NCBI GenBank assembly: GCA_023053545.1
Contig: JAKZAN010000002.1
Span: forward strand, 12,272,790-12,336,789
Source: Lepidurus packardi
Taxonomy: Eukaryota > Arthropoda > Branchiopoda > Notostraca > Triopsidae
Length of the DNA stretch: 64,000 nucleotides
Direction: 5' to 3'
The translations under genes were made by a program, and so were the position numbers. Under the pieces are notes generated by a model that did not search any database, was not told the origin of the DNA, and worked only from the letters and a program-made list of their open reading frames with translations. The stretch's first letter is position 1; every line of letters starts with the position of its first letter. Positions 9,935-23,600 of this stretch are shown piece by piece.

Positions 9935-12900
9935 TTACATATGAACCTCGAAGGATTTGACAACGGTGTTTTCTGTAAAAGGATTTGTGCTTGGACTCCT
10001 GGTCGCCAACGCCGCCCACTCTGCGTCAAAAGGGTCTACCTGATTGGCATTAACGTTATTGAGAATGTCGGTTGACGTCGTCGTTTGCCGATTAGTGGCC
10101 CAAGGAGTAGGAGGGGGTGTGATAGGTTGGAATGTAGTGGAACTACGCATCGATTGATTCCGCAAGGGCATGTTTTGAACTGGGAGAAAAACCTCGTTGG
10201 AAACCGTCGACTGCAGCCGAGTATGCTGCGAGGTAACAGGCGGCACTGTTTTAGCGGGTGACACGCCTCTGGGCGGAACAGAAGGTAAGGGCGACGATAC
10301 CGAAGGGGGAGGGGATGCCGTCATGCTCGAAGTGGCCGAAGTCAAACTGCCCAGCCATTGTTCACCACGAGATAACGTGGGAGAAGGCGTGGGCGATGGC
10401 AATGAAGTCCATGACGGACTCGTGTAAGGCCGTACGTTTTGTGCGGGATTCTGGGTAAACGGTGCGCGGTTCACGCCATTAACAGCCTGTAATAGCACGA
10501 GGAGATAAAAAATCCAATATTTCTATTCCACTTTCGCACCCGTCTCGAACAAAGATGAAAATCGATACTTACAGACTGTTCTGTTAAAAATGGATCATCA
10601 CTAGCAGAAAGAAAAGACAGTCCCTGGGATAACTGCTGACACATGGCACTTACGGCGTCCGATCTTTCCACCATAGGTGAGGATTCCGGGATGGGAGCCA
10701 CTAATAGTCGACAAAACACTTCAATGAATACAACAACTCGATACCACGGTTAAAAAGAGCCGCGAATTAGTAAAGCAACTAATTATACTCACTGTACATA
10801 TGACAACCAACGCCGGAATTGCATGCAAAGCTCTAGTAACAGAAACACTAGTTTACCCACAAAAAAGTCAAGCCAGGAATTGTTAAGGCAAGCGAGGGAA
10901 ACCTAGAAAATACACAAACTAACGGGGTACTCACTGCTGATATTATTGTTGGTATTGTTGCTGTTGGGCAATGATTGGAATCTGCTTCTAGTGACACGGG
11001 GCGGAGGGGCGGGACTTGCTAAGATTTGTACCGACTCAGAATCTGCATGACAATCATGACAAATATACTACAAAGGCAGAAAGATTCCCCTTCCCCATAC
11101 GAAGAAAAGCTTAAAGACGACCCCGAAAAAACGCCTTCACCCACCAACATCGCAAGCGACAATTTAAAACCACCAAGACTTATACATTAATTTACATAAA
11201 AGCGGTGGTCCCACACAAACATAAAGGCGGAACTTATTCGGAAAACGTTAAGTAAAAAAAAAAGAAGAAGAAGAAGAAAGAGAGATCGCAAATCAAAAAC
11301 TGCACTTACCTGTAACGCCATTCATATTGCTAAGGTTGGGCTCTGGAGTAGGAGACGTTACTTCAAGGGACAGAGATCGCTGCTGCCTTTCTAGAGTGGA
11401 AGGCAAATCGCCAATACGTAGCGATAACTGACGCTTGAATGGCGAGTTTTGGTTGAGCTGAGAAAAACCGCGAAACGACCCTTGACGCTCCAACAAATGC
11501 GGGGCAGCATGCGGCCTTTCAATGGCATATGGGTTCACAACGGGCTTCAATGGAGGTGGCTCTACACAAGTTCGTAACGGTCAGTACTGTATCTCTCGGC
11601 CATAGGTCCTAAATCTCCTTTTTCTTTTTTTTTTTTTTTTAAGTTTTGGTTACCAGCCGGTTTGCAATCTTGGGGGTCTTGAATGCGCTCAGTCAAGGGC
11701 CCAACTCGGAAACTTCCTGTGCGCGTAAACGTGGAATTGGACGGGTCAAACGTCATAGTAACGCCGCATTCTTTATCGCGCTTCTGCTTACGCTCCAAAC
11801 ATACCGCGAATGCACAACCCACAGCGTGGCTTAGGCGTTCTCCCTGAAAGTGGAACGAATGAAAAACAAAAAAAAATGCTAACTAAACATCAACATCCTG
11901 GGCACTTTTGAGTCTCTTTCAGTTCGAAAGAAACTGAAAAAGAAGAGGAAAGCTTACCGATTCTTTAGCAGCTAAGAACCCATGACACATCCAACGCCTG
12001 GTCGTCCCATCCCGACAAATATACGAAAAGCCCTTTTCATGATTGCGATCCGGAGCACAAAACGATACCTTTTCAATGGTCTGGTCCACAATTAGCCCCT
12101 GTTAAAATTTCGAAACTTAGCGATCATGTTTTTCCATTAAGGCCACGGTGTAGTGGAACCACTTATTACGCTACAGCATGGCAAATTTTGATTCCAAAAT
12201 TATAATTTTCAGTGCAATATAAAGAAATTGTATTGACAACAATGCTTGGGATGGACTTGTACTGTATCTGTATGTATTGTATCCAGTGCACATAGTACGT
12301 TTCTGCAAGTACCTTTTCCATAATTTTTTTTATCTAGAGTCAGATTTCTGGACTTTTTTAATAAAATATGCATCAAAATGAAACGATCTGACTGCACTGA
12401 ATTTTCTTATTAAGATATATTAAAACATTTAATTATCTCTTTCTGTTTCTTTTAATTTCTTGTTAAAAGTTTATGAAATTACACTGAGACAGGGTATACT
12501 TAAGTGCCCTCTTTTGATAAAAATTATCACTACTTGCAGTACACCGTGGCTTAAAAAAATACTGATAAAAAATATCTGTTTCCTTACCTTCGTTTCATCC
12601 TCGACCACACGCAAACCATCACCGGAGACGTGCAAAAGGGCCCTGACCGGCCTTCGTCGTGAACTCTGTCGTTAAGCAAAAGCAAACTCGAAAGTTAAAA
12701 ACTTTATTACTCTCCGTCACGCCAAAGTTGCAGACTTACCCGCAAAACCTTTAACGCTTCTTCGCAAACTTGCATGCCCCGCGACTCGTAGACTTCCACA
12801 CAACCCAAATACTACAAAAAAGATGCAATTATTTTTAACCATACAACTTTTAAGCATTTTCTCCTTATAATACGTATATAACCAAAAAAAATAGATTAAA

Positions 12901-15900
12901 AAAAATAAGCTTGGGTGTCCTGAAGTTTGTACAGGGACACCGCCAAAACCAACCTACATCTTCAACCCTTTGTTGGTCGTTAATTACGGCCGTCGTGTTT
13001 CGTGTTCTCCGTAACTTAAAAAGAGATTTATTATTTAAAAAGGGGGAATAAGGAGTGGAAGAGCAAGAAATCTCTAAGCGTCTGCACAAGCGGGACTTCC
13101 GAAAATTTTCGGCGGATCAATACTTCGAAGCACACTCGCATACCATCCCAAGCTTTTGCTTGTGACCTTAAAGAAGTGGTGCTGGATATACGGGGTAGCG
13201 AAAGCCTGTGCTTGCTTCCCATATAGCGTAGCTTCTTAATAAACGGGCAATGACGTGCCTGTCAGTGTCACTGCTAAAATCCTCGAGTCTTGCAGTTGCA
13301 CTCTTGCGCAATTTTGCCAGCAACCGTCGCTCATTATGTTTACAAGCTGAAAACTTGAGTTTGAAATTGAGTTTGTACTTTGACATGAAAGCTGCAAGTT
13401 CCAGCCCGGACGGTCGCTTCATCCGATTGCCATTGATGAGGCTTGGAGCTCTCGGGCACTGATTCTTTCCGTCGACGAAAACTCTCCCGGAAACTGCGCC
13501 GAAGTCGGTCCATCTTCTTGGATCCCCGTCGTTTATGCGTGTCCTTCACGTCTTCCGACCTCTCACCCTGTAAGAAAACAAAAAGAAAGCACACATAAAT
13601 AATGAGGAAGTGGAACGATTTACCAAAAACCAAATATGGGGCCGTGCACAAGTTTTATCACTTGTGGTTGTGGGCGTCGTGTGGATCACAAAGAACATAC
13701 TAGAAACCGAGACACATGTTTATCTTAGATTTGCCTCTCCTTTCATCTAAGCAAATAAGAGCTCTTGTGGGATCCAAGTTTCCAACGGTAGAAAACGAAA
13801 CGCTCTACACGTCTATACAATTTGCATGGCGTTACAATCAGAGTCAGCCCGCCACGCTAGTCGGACTCGTCCAAGTTGGTTAAGAAACAAGACAAGAACA
13901 AAAACTTTCCTGGCTTTTTTCCAGAAAAATAAGTCAAAAAAACTTTTCCCCAACACCAGCACCAAAGCTGCTAAACTCTTTTTTTTTCTCTCTCTCAAAG
14001 CGAACATAAAGGGAAACAGCAAAGATAGTATCGATTACGCCCAGTTTGAAACGATAGACGTGATAGCAAAGAGTGTACAGTACGGTACGCGGTCCCTGAT
14101 ATCCAAAAGGCGGAATTGTACAGTCTTGTCGGAATTGTATGCAAAATGAGAAAGACAAAGTGAACGGAGTGCCTTGTACGAATCGATTTAAAATATATAA
14201 ACAGTTTGGTATGCAACTTTAAAGCATACATTCTTTGTCATGCCAGTCACCTACTTCTTTGCCAACTTTAAAATCCCCAAACTTTCCGTAAAATAAGAAA
14301 TGATAACCACAAGCAATACCCGAGTAAAACACGGATGTCTTGAGAGATTTCATGATGCTGGACCACTGATTAACTTAACTATCTGAACTACGATATCTGA
14401 TAAGACCATCAGACCACTTGAACTAGTCAGACGAATGAGTATCTGAAAAGGCAAGTTGTCTGGGTTTTGCTCAGCATAAACCTGGATAATGACTAATGGC
14501 CACGTAATTGTTGGGCCCCTTTCGCAAAATATTCCTACGGCCTTGGACAGGATTAAAAGGAAAAGGACAATCGAGCTTAACCTTCAATGATGATTAGTGT
14601 GGAAGCTTATACAATACGTTCAGTCCAGGCGCAAAAAAAAAGATTCAAGGGTGATTCAAGGTATGTAAATCTAAGTAGTTTCTATATTTTGTTTGTGTGA
14701 ATACTAACCAGTTCGTCATCCACGTCAACCTCCACGCCCGACTCCGTTTCGCTGTTTTCAAAAACCGGCATTTTCTGAATCTTCTCACTTTTGGGAGCTT
14801 TTTAAAGCTTTATTACAAATTTTATTTTGTTGTAAACTTCCACCTCTGGATAGACTTGGTCCAATAGAGCAACTAAACTGCTCTAGAAAGCAAAATCGAA
14901 ACTTTTCTAGATCTGGGTGATTCCACAGAAACAGTAAGCTGCGGTTCTTGGGTTTTCCGTACACGTTTCCTGGATAAAGAAATTTTACACTTGGAAAAGT
15001 CGACGCTGCGGTAAAAAGTTCATTGCGAAACCAGAACTCGGACTACTCAGCTGGCAACTTTGTCACCCATTAAAAAGCCTCCGTTACTTCTGACGGAATT
15101 TGGGAGTGTCTTGCCAGTTTTATCTTATCTAGACAGCAGACTCCGAACTTCGTTTTTCTGTATCAAATTTTGGGGAATATGGCCATGTTTATGAATTGTA
15201 TCCCTACATTAAATTTGCTTACGCTTCCGAAAACTCCTTTCATAGCTACTAAGCAACAATTTCTTGCTTACTGCATCAAAACAAGGAAAGGAAACCAACA
15301 ACACATCTGAAGTTTGCATCTCTGCACGTGATTGCTTTATGGTTCACACAAGAGAAAACAAGACAATACACGTCAACAAAAAAACCTTATGTTTGTGTGT
15401 CGTATCTAAGTAGTATATCTCACTGTCGCATCACTAAGGACCGAAAGAATTTTTCTAAATAAAAAAAACCTGCTTATAACATCTAAAAGGTCTTTGACCA
15501 AGGGACCTTCGAACTTAGTACATATATTGGTTCGGCTTTCGGTTTGAACGTGTTCCATTCCACAGGCCGAGAATCGCTGGAAGACTGGGAGACTCTCTTA
15601 GCCGCTTTTAAAGGGCATAATAGAATAGAAAACGTGTTTGGAGGCCACTATTGTGCCTCCAGGTTTAGAAATCCTTTGCTAGTTTACATGACGGCGACAC
15701 AGGTGTCTACTGCTGGTGTACTAACACGGCTATGCAAATCCAACATACAGAGCGTATACGCACACTTTCCTCTCTCTTTGCACTCGCTTTTCGGTTTTCG
15801 CTCGCTTCAATGTCCTCGAGCCGGCGAATCCTGACCTCCTGACCCAAGTCCCCAAAATATTGCTTCCTTTTCTCTTAGTCATAGGTTATAATAAACCAAC

Positions 15901-16467
15901 GATGTTAATCGCACCAACGTATGGTTGATATCCGGCTCTATTTTATAGCGCGCTCCACTGACTGCACTGGTGCAATATTTTTTCCACTCAATGCATGTGC
16001 AGTATCTAAAGATATACATGTTTGACACACTGAGTGCCAAAAACGTTGCACCAGTGCAGCCAGTGGAATGCACTGGTGCAATATTTTGTGCACTCAGTGT
16101 GTAAAGATATACATGTTTGATACACTTAAGTGCCAACAGTAGTGCATCAGTCCAGCCAGTGGAACGCGCTATAAGCTCAGACTGTAAATTTATCGAAAAT
16201 CCAACAAGGTAAGTCTTTAAAACCCAAGTTACGATCCCAAAACGCTATAAATAACTCTACAACGCAATACAGACACGGAATTAAACCTGGAGTGATAAGC
16301 CTGCATATCCACATGTGTTTCGTAAAAAATTGGGACATTCGGAACAATGACAAAACAAAATGATTCACCTTGGCAGGCGGGGAGGCGGTATCCACCGACT
16401 GAGCAATGGCCGATGTGGGCGTGCCCTCCAACGGATCATGGTTAAAGCTAGACTGATTTGCACCCAT
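9935..16467 (-). CDS. numb: Numb endocytic adaptor, Notch pathway
   Basis: Numb is a cortical adaptor that restrains Notch signalling and links cargo to clathrin endocytosis. Common exons: 13567-13379, 12811-12740, 12665-12588, 12098-11958, 11843-11654, 11561-11310, 11042-10935, 10700-10573 and 10486-9935. With first exon 16467-16369 the protein is 602 aa; with 14771-14709 it is 590 aa. Both first exons end in phase 0. The PTB domain (about residues 80-225) shows [55 protein letters not shown] and [12 protein letters not shown]. Then comes the Numb region with RQGSFRGF and FKRQLSLRI, which match aPKC sites of vertebrate Numb. The C-terminus has [10 protein letters not shown] and TNPF, the adaptor- and EH-binding motifs. 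The third N-terminal aPKC site may be RLRRSFRES. Confidence 0.96.
14709..14771 (-). other. numb: numb alternative first coding exon 1b
   Basis: The ATG at 14771 begins an acidic 21-residue peptide ([10 protein letters not shown]..., ending DDEL). It ends at a GTTAGT donor in phase 0 and joins GGT-GAG-AGG of the exon starting at 13567 without breaking frame. It lacks the glycine-2 signal of the upstream alternative. Confidence 0.6.
15943..16174. mobile_element. MITE-like inverted-repeat element made of two 106-bp units
   Basis: The ends are inverted copies: TTATAGCGCGCTCCACTG on the left, and the right end reads the same on the other strand with one change (GCGCGTTCCACTG). Inside, a unit beginning GCACTGGTGCAATATTT starts at 15964 and again at 16070, period 106. 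Each unit carries AAAGATATACATGTTTGA. At the junction TTGCACCAGTGCA and TGCACTGGTGCAA form a 13-bp perfect inverted repeat. It lies in the numb intron between the two first exons. It is non-coding, and its superfamily cannot be assigned. Confidence 0.7.
16369..16467 (-). other. numb: numb alternative first coding exon 1a, likely N-myristoylated
   Basis: The ATG at 16467 encodes MGANQSSFN..., matching the M-G-x-x-x-S/T consensus for N-myristoyltransferase. The 33-codon exon ends in a GTGAATC donor, phase 0, and splices in frame to the exon at 13567. Drosophila Numb also begins with a glycine- and serine-rich MGNSSS-like end, which supports assignment to numb. Confidence 0.6.
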
Positions 16468-19400
16468 GGGTTCGGCTTTTAAACACCTTGAATTTTTGCG
16501 CGATAACTTGAGGATAATCTTACACTAATCACGTTGGTATTCACGTGCACCGGAAACAATGAGCGACACTTGCAAACGAACGAATCTAACCTTCCAACGA
16601 ACTTGGCCCGAACTAAAAAGGGGGCCTTTGACCCTTATCAAGCACCGAACGATCCCTCAATCAAGCGTAATAGAAGCAGTGGTCTGTGAAATAGGCTACT
16701 TGAATTTGAAATCAGCTATTCACTTGGCAAATCACTCGACTTTAACTTTTTCGGATTTTTTCTTCTTTTTTTCCGCCGTTTGCACTGAACACACCTTACA
16801 CCTTAGCAACTACCTCAGCCGAGTGGTAAAGATTTGCGGCTGTAATGTTTCGCTTCACCTAGTCCTGGTCCTGAAGAACCGACAGGGACACCCCCCTCCC
16901 TTTTTCGTTTCAAGCCCCAGCTCGAGGAATGCAAGAAGCCAAGGGGCAAACTGTGTTCCAGAACCGGTCTCTGGTAAACTCCAAACCTTGCCATAGCATA
17001 ATATTCTTACGTATTAGCCGACGTCGTAGACGGCGTCATGCCAACCAACCACGTACGCTATTGGCCTCCAACTGCAGGTCCATATCCTTCACATGCGATG
17101 CTATTAATTCAGTTGTTTCGCAAGGACAGAGTTGAATACAATAACCAGTACGTGGCTCTACACAAGTTTTTTTTCTTATTTATTTACTCTTACAAGAGAA
17201 CCACATCCCATACACGTCATCGCTTTGTCTCCTTAAAGCTAAAGACAAAAGTATTTTCAATCATCACAGCAATGTCCATGCTCAATATTGATCCTACACT
17301 TCTACAATTTGTATTGTCAAGACTTGGTTTTCGGGAAAAAACGACGTGTGAATAACCATGAGGACTTTTAGCTTGCTTTACAGCGCCAAAGTAAATAAGC
17401 TTTTTAGGCCTTTAACAAAGGGAGAATTGTGGTGCGAGAGCAGCTGCAGAAGTTGTGCTTCTCCACCCCGAAACGTCTGCATACAAATGCTTGCATCTGC
17501 ATGTCATTTTTTTTTGTCAAACCTAATCTCAGCCCTTATAACAAGAGTATTTCCTTCCCCATGCGTTTCTAGAATTGATCTCCCCCAAAATCTGAAAGAA
17601 CAAGCCCTGTTCCGATTTTATCTCGCTCACTATATAGCGGAGCCATAAATTTTAGGACACTAAAGCACAAGTAAAAGCGCTTTTCGTGCTATTTAAAGCG
17701 CTACGGAAGTAATCTCAAGGAATTTGCTGATGTCGATGTATAGCTTTACTGGCCAAGCCTTGTTTGTTTTATACCATGCCTGAAACAAACATCCGAATAA
17801 AACAAAATAATCCAAAATTAGATAATCGCATCCCGCTTCCACCCCGTTTCTTTCAAAAGCGCCAAGCTTTAATTGTTATAAAAAGAATAAATAAAAAAAA
17901 AATAGAAATGCGCAACTTGAAGATGCGCGCTCGGCTTACATCCAACTCTTCGTACTTGAAAAACGTGAACAAAGTCAACCAAGCCATTAATGGGCTGCGA
18001 CAAAGGGCAAAAACGACAATAACATGAAAGGGAGGGGGTACAGTGTTGGGGTGGCTGGCGATTAAAAGGCTCTTCACGCCCACTGCCCAGCATCCCACCA
18101 GGTCAGCTGACGTTCAAACGCAATTCAAACAAAACAAGGATACTATCAACAAACATCTTTGGGAGGTTTGAGGGGAGCAATATTGTTGGCTTGTGTGATG
18201 ACTCGCTTGGATCGGATCGATGACCGCACCAGACCTTTAATGACCCTGTTCCCTGTTCGGGCGAGGCAAGGCAACAATCACGGGACATACACATAGAATA
18301 CACACGGCAAAAGTCAGACACAAACTTTCCCTGCAAGGATTTCTTTGCTGGCCCCTCCACGCGACATGCGAGCAAGGTAAGCTTGCAACACGAGATGTGA
18401 TGGCTAAAGTGTGGGGGGGCAGAGGAGGGGAAAAGGGCGGCAAAACAGGCAATTCTGCGCACCTCCCACGTACACTTCTTCACATGCAGCGAGTAATTAA
18501 AAGTTAAACCTTTTCGAGTGGTTGTAGTTCTTGTATGCATCGCCTATCATGGGAGTATCAAGGGACAAGGAATCCCCTCGAATAAGGCGATTAGTTCAGT
18601 GAACTTAATTAATCGCCTTTTGCCTTACGTTTCAAGCTATATGGGTGATTCTATACTCCCCACATACAATAATCACATCATCATACGTTTTTCCGGAGAG
18701 CCATGAACGAAAGATATTGATTTCATTGTTATATGGAAGCCTTAGCGGCTATTTTTTATATGCTATAAAGCTGGCGACGTCATAGAAAAGACAAAATTCC
18801 ATTAGCGTAAAAAATACGCTATGTAACGGGGTTACTTAAAGGTCAAGGCTAATGGCAAAGTGACGGCCAACTCCAATCTCATATTGCTGAGCCAAAAAAA
18901 ATCTGATTTTTTTTTTAAATGACGGAAAACGAAACAGCACTGAAGAGAATTCTCCTATTTTCAGACGTGCGACTGCATAACAAACGTCCAATTCAAACCT
19001 ATAATTTATTTTGATATAGTTTGCTTTACAAAAGGAGTAGTAATACAGACATCTCGCTGAATAAACTCAATAAATTACTTCCGTGCTATAGCGTCTCGTT
19101 CTAGGATAGGCGTACTTTTGAATTTCCCCCCCTTTTTTTGCTTATTTTCTGTGGTTTCTAGTTTTTAGGACACGTAAAGGAATGTTATCACGTATCAATA
19201 CTAACTAACGAGGTCTTCTGAGATACAGGCGAAAGCACCTTCCCTACAGGAGCCCGGGTGGCTTGAAGATTAGATTGAAAACGGTCCAAAGATGTTGGCG
19301 GATCATATGGCGTGCAGCCTTTCAAGGTGTTTGTTCTGTCGGCTAGCAAACGCTACTCAACCGTCCACTTCCGCTTGCATCCTGCATGGCTAAGTACAGA

Positions 19401-20692
19401 CACACCATGAAGGGACAATTAGGTAAGTCTAATACGAATAGTACTGTAATTGTACTACGTCTCCCTACTTGGCGAGTTGTCTGCAGAAGAAAAGGACTAC
19501 AAAACTATCGCTTTTCTACCTTTTCCAGTTTTCCGTCAAAGCAAAGGTATATACGGTGCACGGTGTAAACTACATTTTGATAATGGAGTATTGTGTCATC
19601 AAAAACGATAGCCTGACTCTTGAATTCAATTAGTGAAGAAAAAACTTTTCAGAGGTTAACTGGAAGGTATAAGGTAGGTAATGGTAATGATTATTTCAAC
19701 AAGCTTACCCTTAGAGTGAAGCTGTGCCAGCTTGGAGGTGGGGAGATTTTGAGATTACCAAAAGCAAAGGTGACAGGTGAGTAAATGGGAGGTAGAATAA
19801 TCCTGGGATGGTGTAATCCTTTGTGGGTGAAAACTTGAAAACAGAATGAGAATGACCACGCACGATAGGTTGGTAAGTTCACGGCGCCAGAGTTAACGCG
19901 AATCGAAACTGGAATTGTGCCATATGTGGTGTGAGAAACGCCAAAACTATGCAAACACCACAAGTGAGGACCCCAGCACACGCCTTAGCCTGCTTTTGAA
20001 CGGCGTCTGTTTAGCCTCAACCAATTTTTTAACCTGGTTTCCAGTTCCAAACAGGCACGGCAAGAGTTGACTGAAAGACTAAGCACAGCACACGATTTTC
20101 GACGCATTTGTGCCGATGGTCACGCCATCTAGCCACAATGATGTCAGCATTTTTAATTGCGCGTCATGTTTTCGAAAATACGTTTTCGCCCTAGTAAGTG
20201 TAACCTGACATTCATTCTTTAGATTTAGACCTAACAAATACAAGCCTATTTTTTACATCTTTTTTTAAACTGTATAATTCATTGTTATAAAGGTACAGAG
20301 TTGCATTAGTGAGAGGGAAGAAATATGCAAACGGACATCAAAACTCGCTTGTGCCTCTCGGTCAAGACACCTAACAAGAACTCTTTCTGGCAAATAGGCA
20401 CCACAATGGAAGCTGCAAACCATGTCATAATATTCGTCTATCGCACCGCAAATTTGGCTTTAACAAGAACCAGCGCAACTTCGATTACTATTGTTGATCC
20501 AACCTGGAGACGCACAAGCAATAATTTTAAACAATTTAAAGAAAAATTATGAACATTCGTGAACGATAGAGAGGTATTAAAAAGAAACCCATAGCATGGA
20601 TTTTCGATAAAGTCCGTAAATATGCAGCGGAAATGAGATGAATCAGTTAGCTTTCCTTCGATGAAACCCCTATCGTTTTGCTAGAAAAACTC
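16468..20692. other. Long intergenic region between numb and EML
   Basis: About 4.2 kb with no supported gene. Open frames exist (for example 16559-16996 +) but have low-complexity, frame-chance composition. A short ATG exon-like segment near 19386 with a GTAAGT donor at 19422 has no convincing downstream partner. A small palindrome is at 18584-18619. Confidence 0.3.
18584..18619. repeat. Small perfect hairpin
   Basis: AAGGCGATTA at 18584 pairs with TAATCGCCTT at 18610. The loop itself holds GTTC-AGT-GAAC. It could be a cruciform or RNA stem; no function is apparent. Confidence 0.4.
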
Positions 20693-23600
20693 TTAGGCAA
20701 TCGTCCACTGCAACAAACTGGAATCTTTGCCACCTGCGGATACCACACGGCTATCGTCATGTAAAAACGAAACCTGAGTCACATGGCTGCTATGACCCAC
20801 AGCAACATGACACAAGGACTAAAAAAGGAAAATTGTAGTGCATTCTCTTGAATAAACAGAAAGCTTACTTTGGGTTGGCAAGCTGGATAGCCATAAAATC
20901 TAACTTTGCCAAAGTCGTCTCCACTGACCAATAACTTCCCGTCGTGGGATTTCTCTACGGAATTTACATCCGTGCCATCAGCTCCTTCAGGCCAAATGCC
21001 AAGGGTCGCAAAGGACACGACGCACGTTTCGGTTGCCCATTCCAAGTCTCGTAACTGGGATGGTTGAGGTATTTGGCGACAGATTCCAGTATTCCCTACA
21101 CGTCATAAACGTCAGTATTAAATCCCCCTCAAAAGGTCTCAAACAAGTTCTTACAATAGAGCAGCTCATAGTCGCCGGAATTTGTACGCAAATGCACGTT
21201 GTCTACACACCAATCCAAGTGAGTGATGAAACTGGAATGACCCTACGCATACAAAATCCTTGTAAACAACTTTTACAAACTGTTTAATACGGTACTTACG
21301 GTGCATTTCCCTATGCGGCTATACTTTTGACTGTCCTCGGACACTTGGTATACATAAACACTATTATCTCGTGATCCGATGGCCAGCAGCCTCCCATTAG
21401 GCGAAAACCGGATAACCTGAAACGATCAAACTCTGTCCAATACGTGTTTCAGAACGAGGAATAGCTAGCATACTTGCAAAGGTTCATTGCCGTCAGTCTG
21501 AGACATGTAAGATTCCTTGGTTTCCGCATCCATGGCAAACCAGCGACCAGTGACCGTCCCCACAACTATAACGCTGCCGTCAGGTGAAAAGGTTGCTGAT
21601 TGCACGGGCTCCTAGAGCAATCAATTGGAAATTCAGTTCAGGTAAGGCGAACCAAAGCCATAAACATACCCCAGTTTCTTTGCTCCAGATAACCGAGTGG
21701 CTCATGGTATCCCACAAGTGCAACAGCTTATCGAAACCGCCGGACAAGAACTGGTTCTGATTGGGATGAACACACAAGGCCCAGATTTCGTCAGTATGGC
21801 CAGTTACGACAGGAGTGAATGGTAAATCGAAGTTCCCGACCACAATACAATTGCGAGTGGTTCCAACCATTATTTGACTGCCTTTCCCTTGAGCCAGGCT
21901 CCGCACATTGCCGAACTGCTCGGGAATCTTGATAAACAAAACAAAAAAGTTGCCAAAATTTTGCGGAAGGTCAAAAAGGTACACGTACCTCGGCCACATA
22001 ACCGGTTCGCCGATAAGACGGATCCCAGGACACAAGTTGTCCATCTTTCCCTCCCCCAGATACAATCATTCCATCTTTCAACACCAAGAGAGAAAACACA
22101 GGGCCCTCATGTGCATTCTTCAAGGATTTGAGCACAGTATTTGTGCCTAGGGAATAATACATCCAATAAAAATACGTCGAATATAAGTCAAAGTTGAAAA
22201 TAAAAGCGGAAGAGTGCGAAATTACCTCTGCCCCAAACCAAAATATTGCCATTCGAGTCCCCAGAGAGAACATCGCCTCGGTCTGAGAAGGCCAAGCACG
22301 TAACGTACTTGGGTTTGTCCCGCGTTTCAAACAATCCCAGTTTGCGCGCTAAGGATCCTGTTTCCAAGGACCAAAAACAGATATGGCTTTTCCCACACGT
22401 AACTAACACGTTACGATCCATGGGGTGAAACTCGGCAGCCACAACCAACTCCGACGAACACTAAACCAAACCAAAAAACTCTTAATTTGCGTATGTTTAG
22501 CTTGGATCACGTTCTCGTACCTTCGTTTCACAGATCTTTTGACCTCGGTCTCCTTTTTGCCAGTCCCAGACCGATAAGTTATGGTCGGGTGCTTCATCCA
22601 CCGCTACAAGAAGATTGCCACCGTCCTAGAAAACGTAGAACAGGAAATAAGTTATTAGCAAAGTTAGCCAAGCTTCACTTTCAACTTTCCAAGCTTACGG
22701 CTTTAGAGAAGGCCAAGCAGCTGATGGATTTCTCAAACTCGCCGATTCCGATCACATTATGAGTGGCCAAGCTGACCGAATTCCATATTCGGATATGCGG
22801 CTACGGTTAAAAAGATACAATGAAAATCATTAACAAAAGGACTCAAATTAGGTATTTACCATCACCCCCTACACCATAATAAGTTAGCACATGACAAAGC
22901 CCAACGGAGTTAACCCGAATCCACAAACAAACTGCAAGACATGACATTTCGTTTACAAATCTCGGGGTTGAGGAGCTTGGTAAATTTGTTCAACGTACCC
23001 AATGCTCGGCATCCACAGAGTGGATATCATGTGGAGGATGTAATTTGCATGACTGGGAGCGATGAATCGGATTGCAATAAGTTGGGGGAGAGAGAAAATT
23101 GACAAAATATAGATCCCAGCTACGACTACATGATTTCTAACTACCACTAGTCTACGCCCACATCCGTTAATATACGTTGGTATCTACGGAATTATGTGGT
23201 TTCTACGGAAAAATACGCACAAAAAGCCCATATTTACCTTGCCGTCTTTCTTTTCATGTCCTGCGCATTGTCCGGTGGCTATTAGTAGCTTATTGGGATG
23301 GATAGCCAAGCTATTAACGTTCAACAAAAAGTTCATTACTCCGAGGACACCGGAAACTAGATAAACAAACGAAAAAAATGGGACGAAAAACACATACCAC
23401 TTGACGTCATCAGTATGACCCAAATAGTGTCGCTGAAGCTGCTCTTCTACGTTGTAAAGGACGACTACAGCGGCCGTAAAATACACCATCTCTCCTGTGG
23501 GTAGTAAATACAGGTTGCTTCGACAATCCCTTCCCCGATAGCCATACCTTCAAACGTTTAGAAGCGCATTAAAAGGAGGATTCCAATGCAAAATTTGCCC

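Noticed and set aside
15544-15834. Plus-strand 96-codon ORF in the numb intron
   Set aside because: No family resemblance, antisense to numb and not bounded by usable splice sites.
16559-16996. Plus-strand 145-codon ORF upstream of numb
   Set aside because: Low-complexity text (poly-Phe, poly-Ser/Pro) with no motif; judged a chance open frame.
22953-23147. Candidate EML exon after DGK
   Set aside because: It keeps an open frame but lacks the expected HIRIWNS block. The true next exon is 22800-22699, which joins in phase 0 and matches the family.
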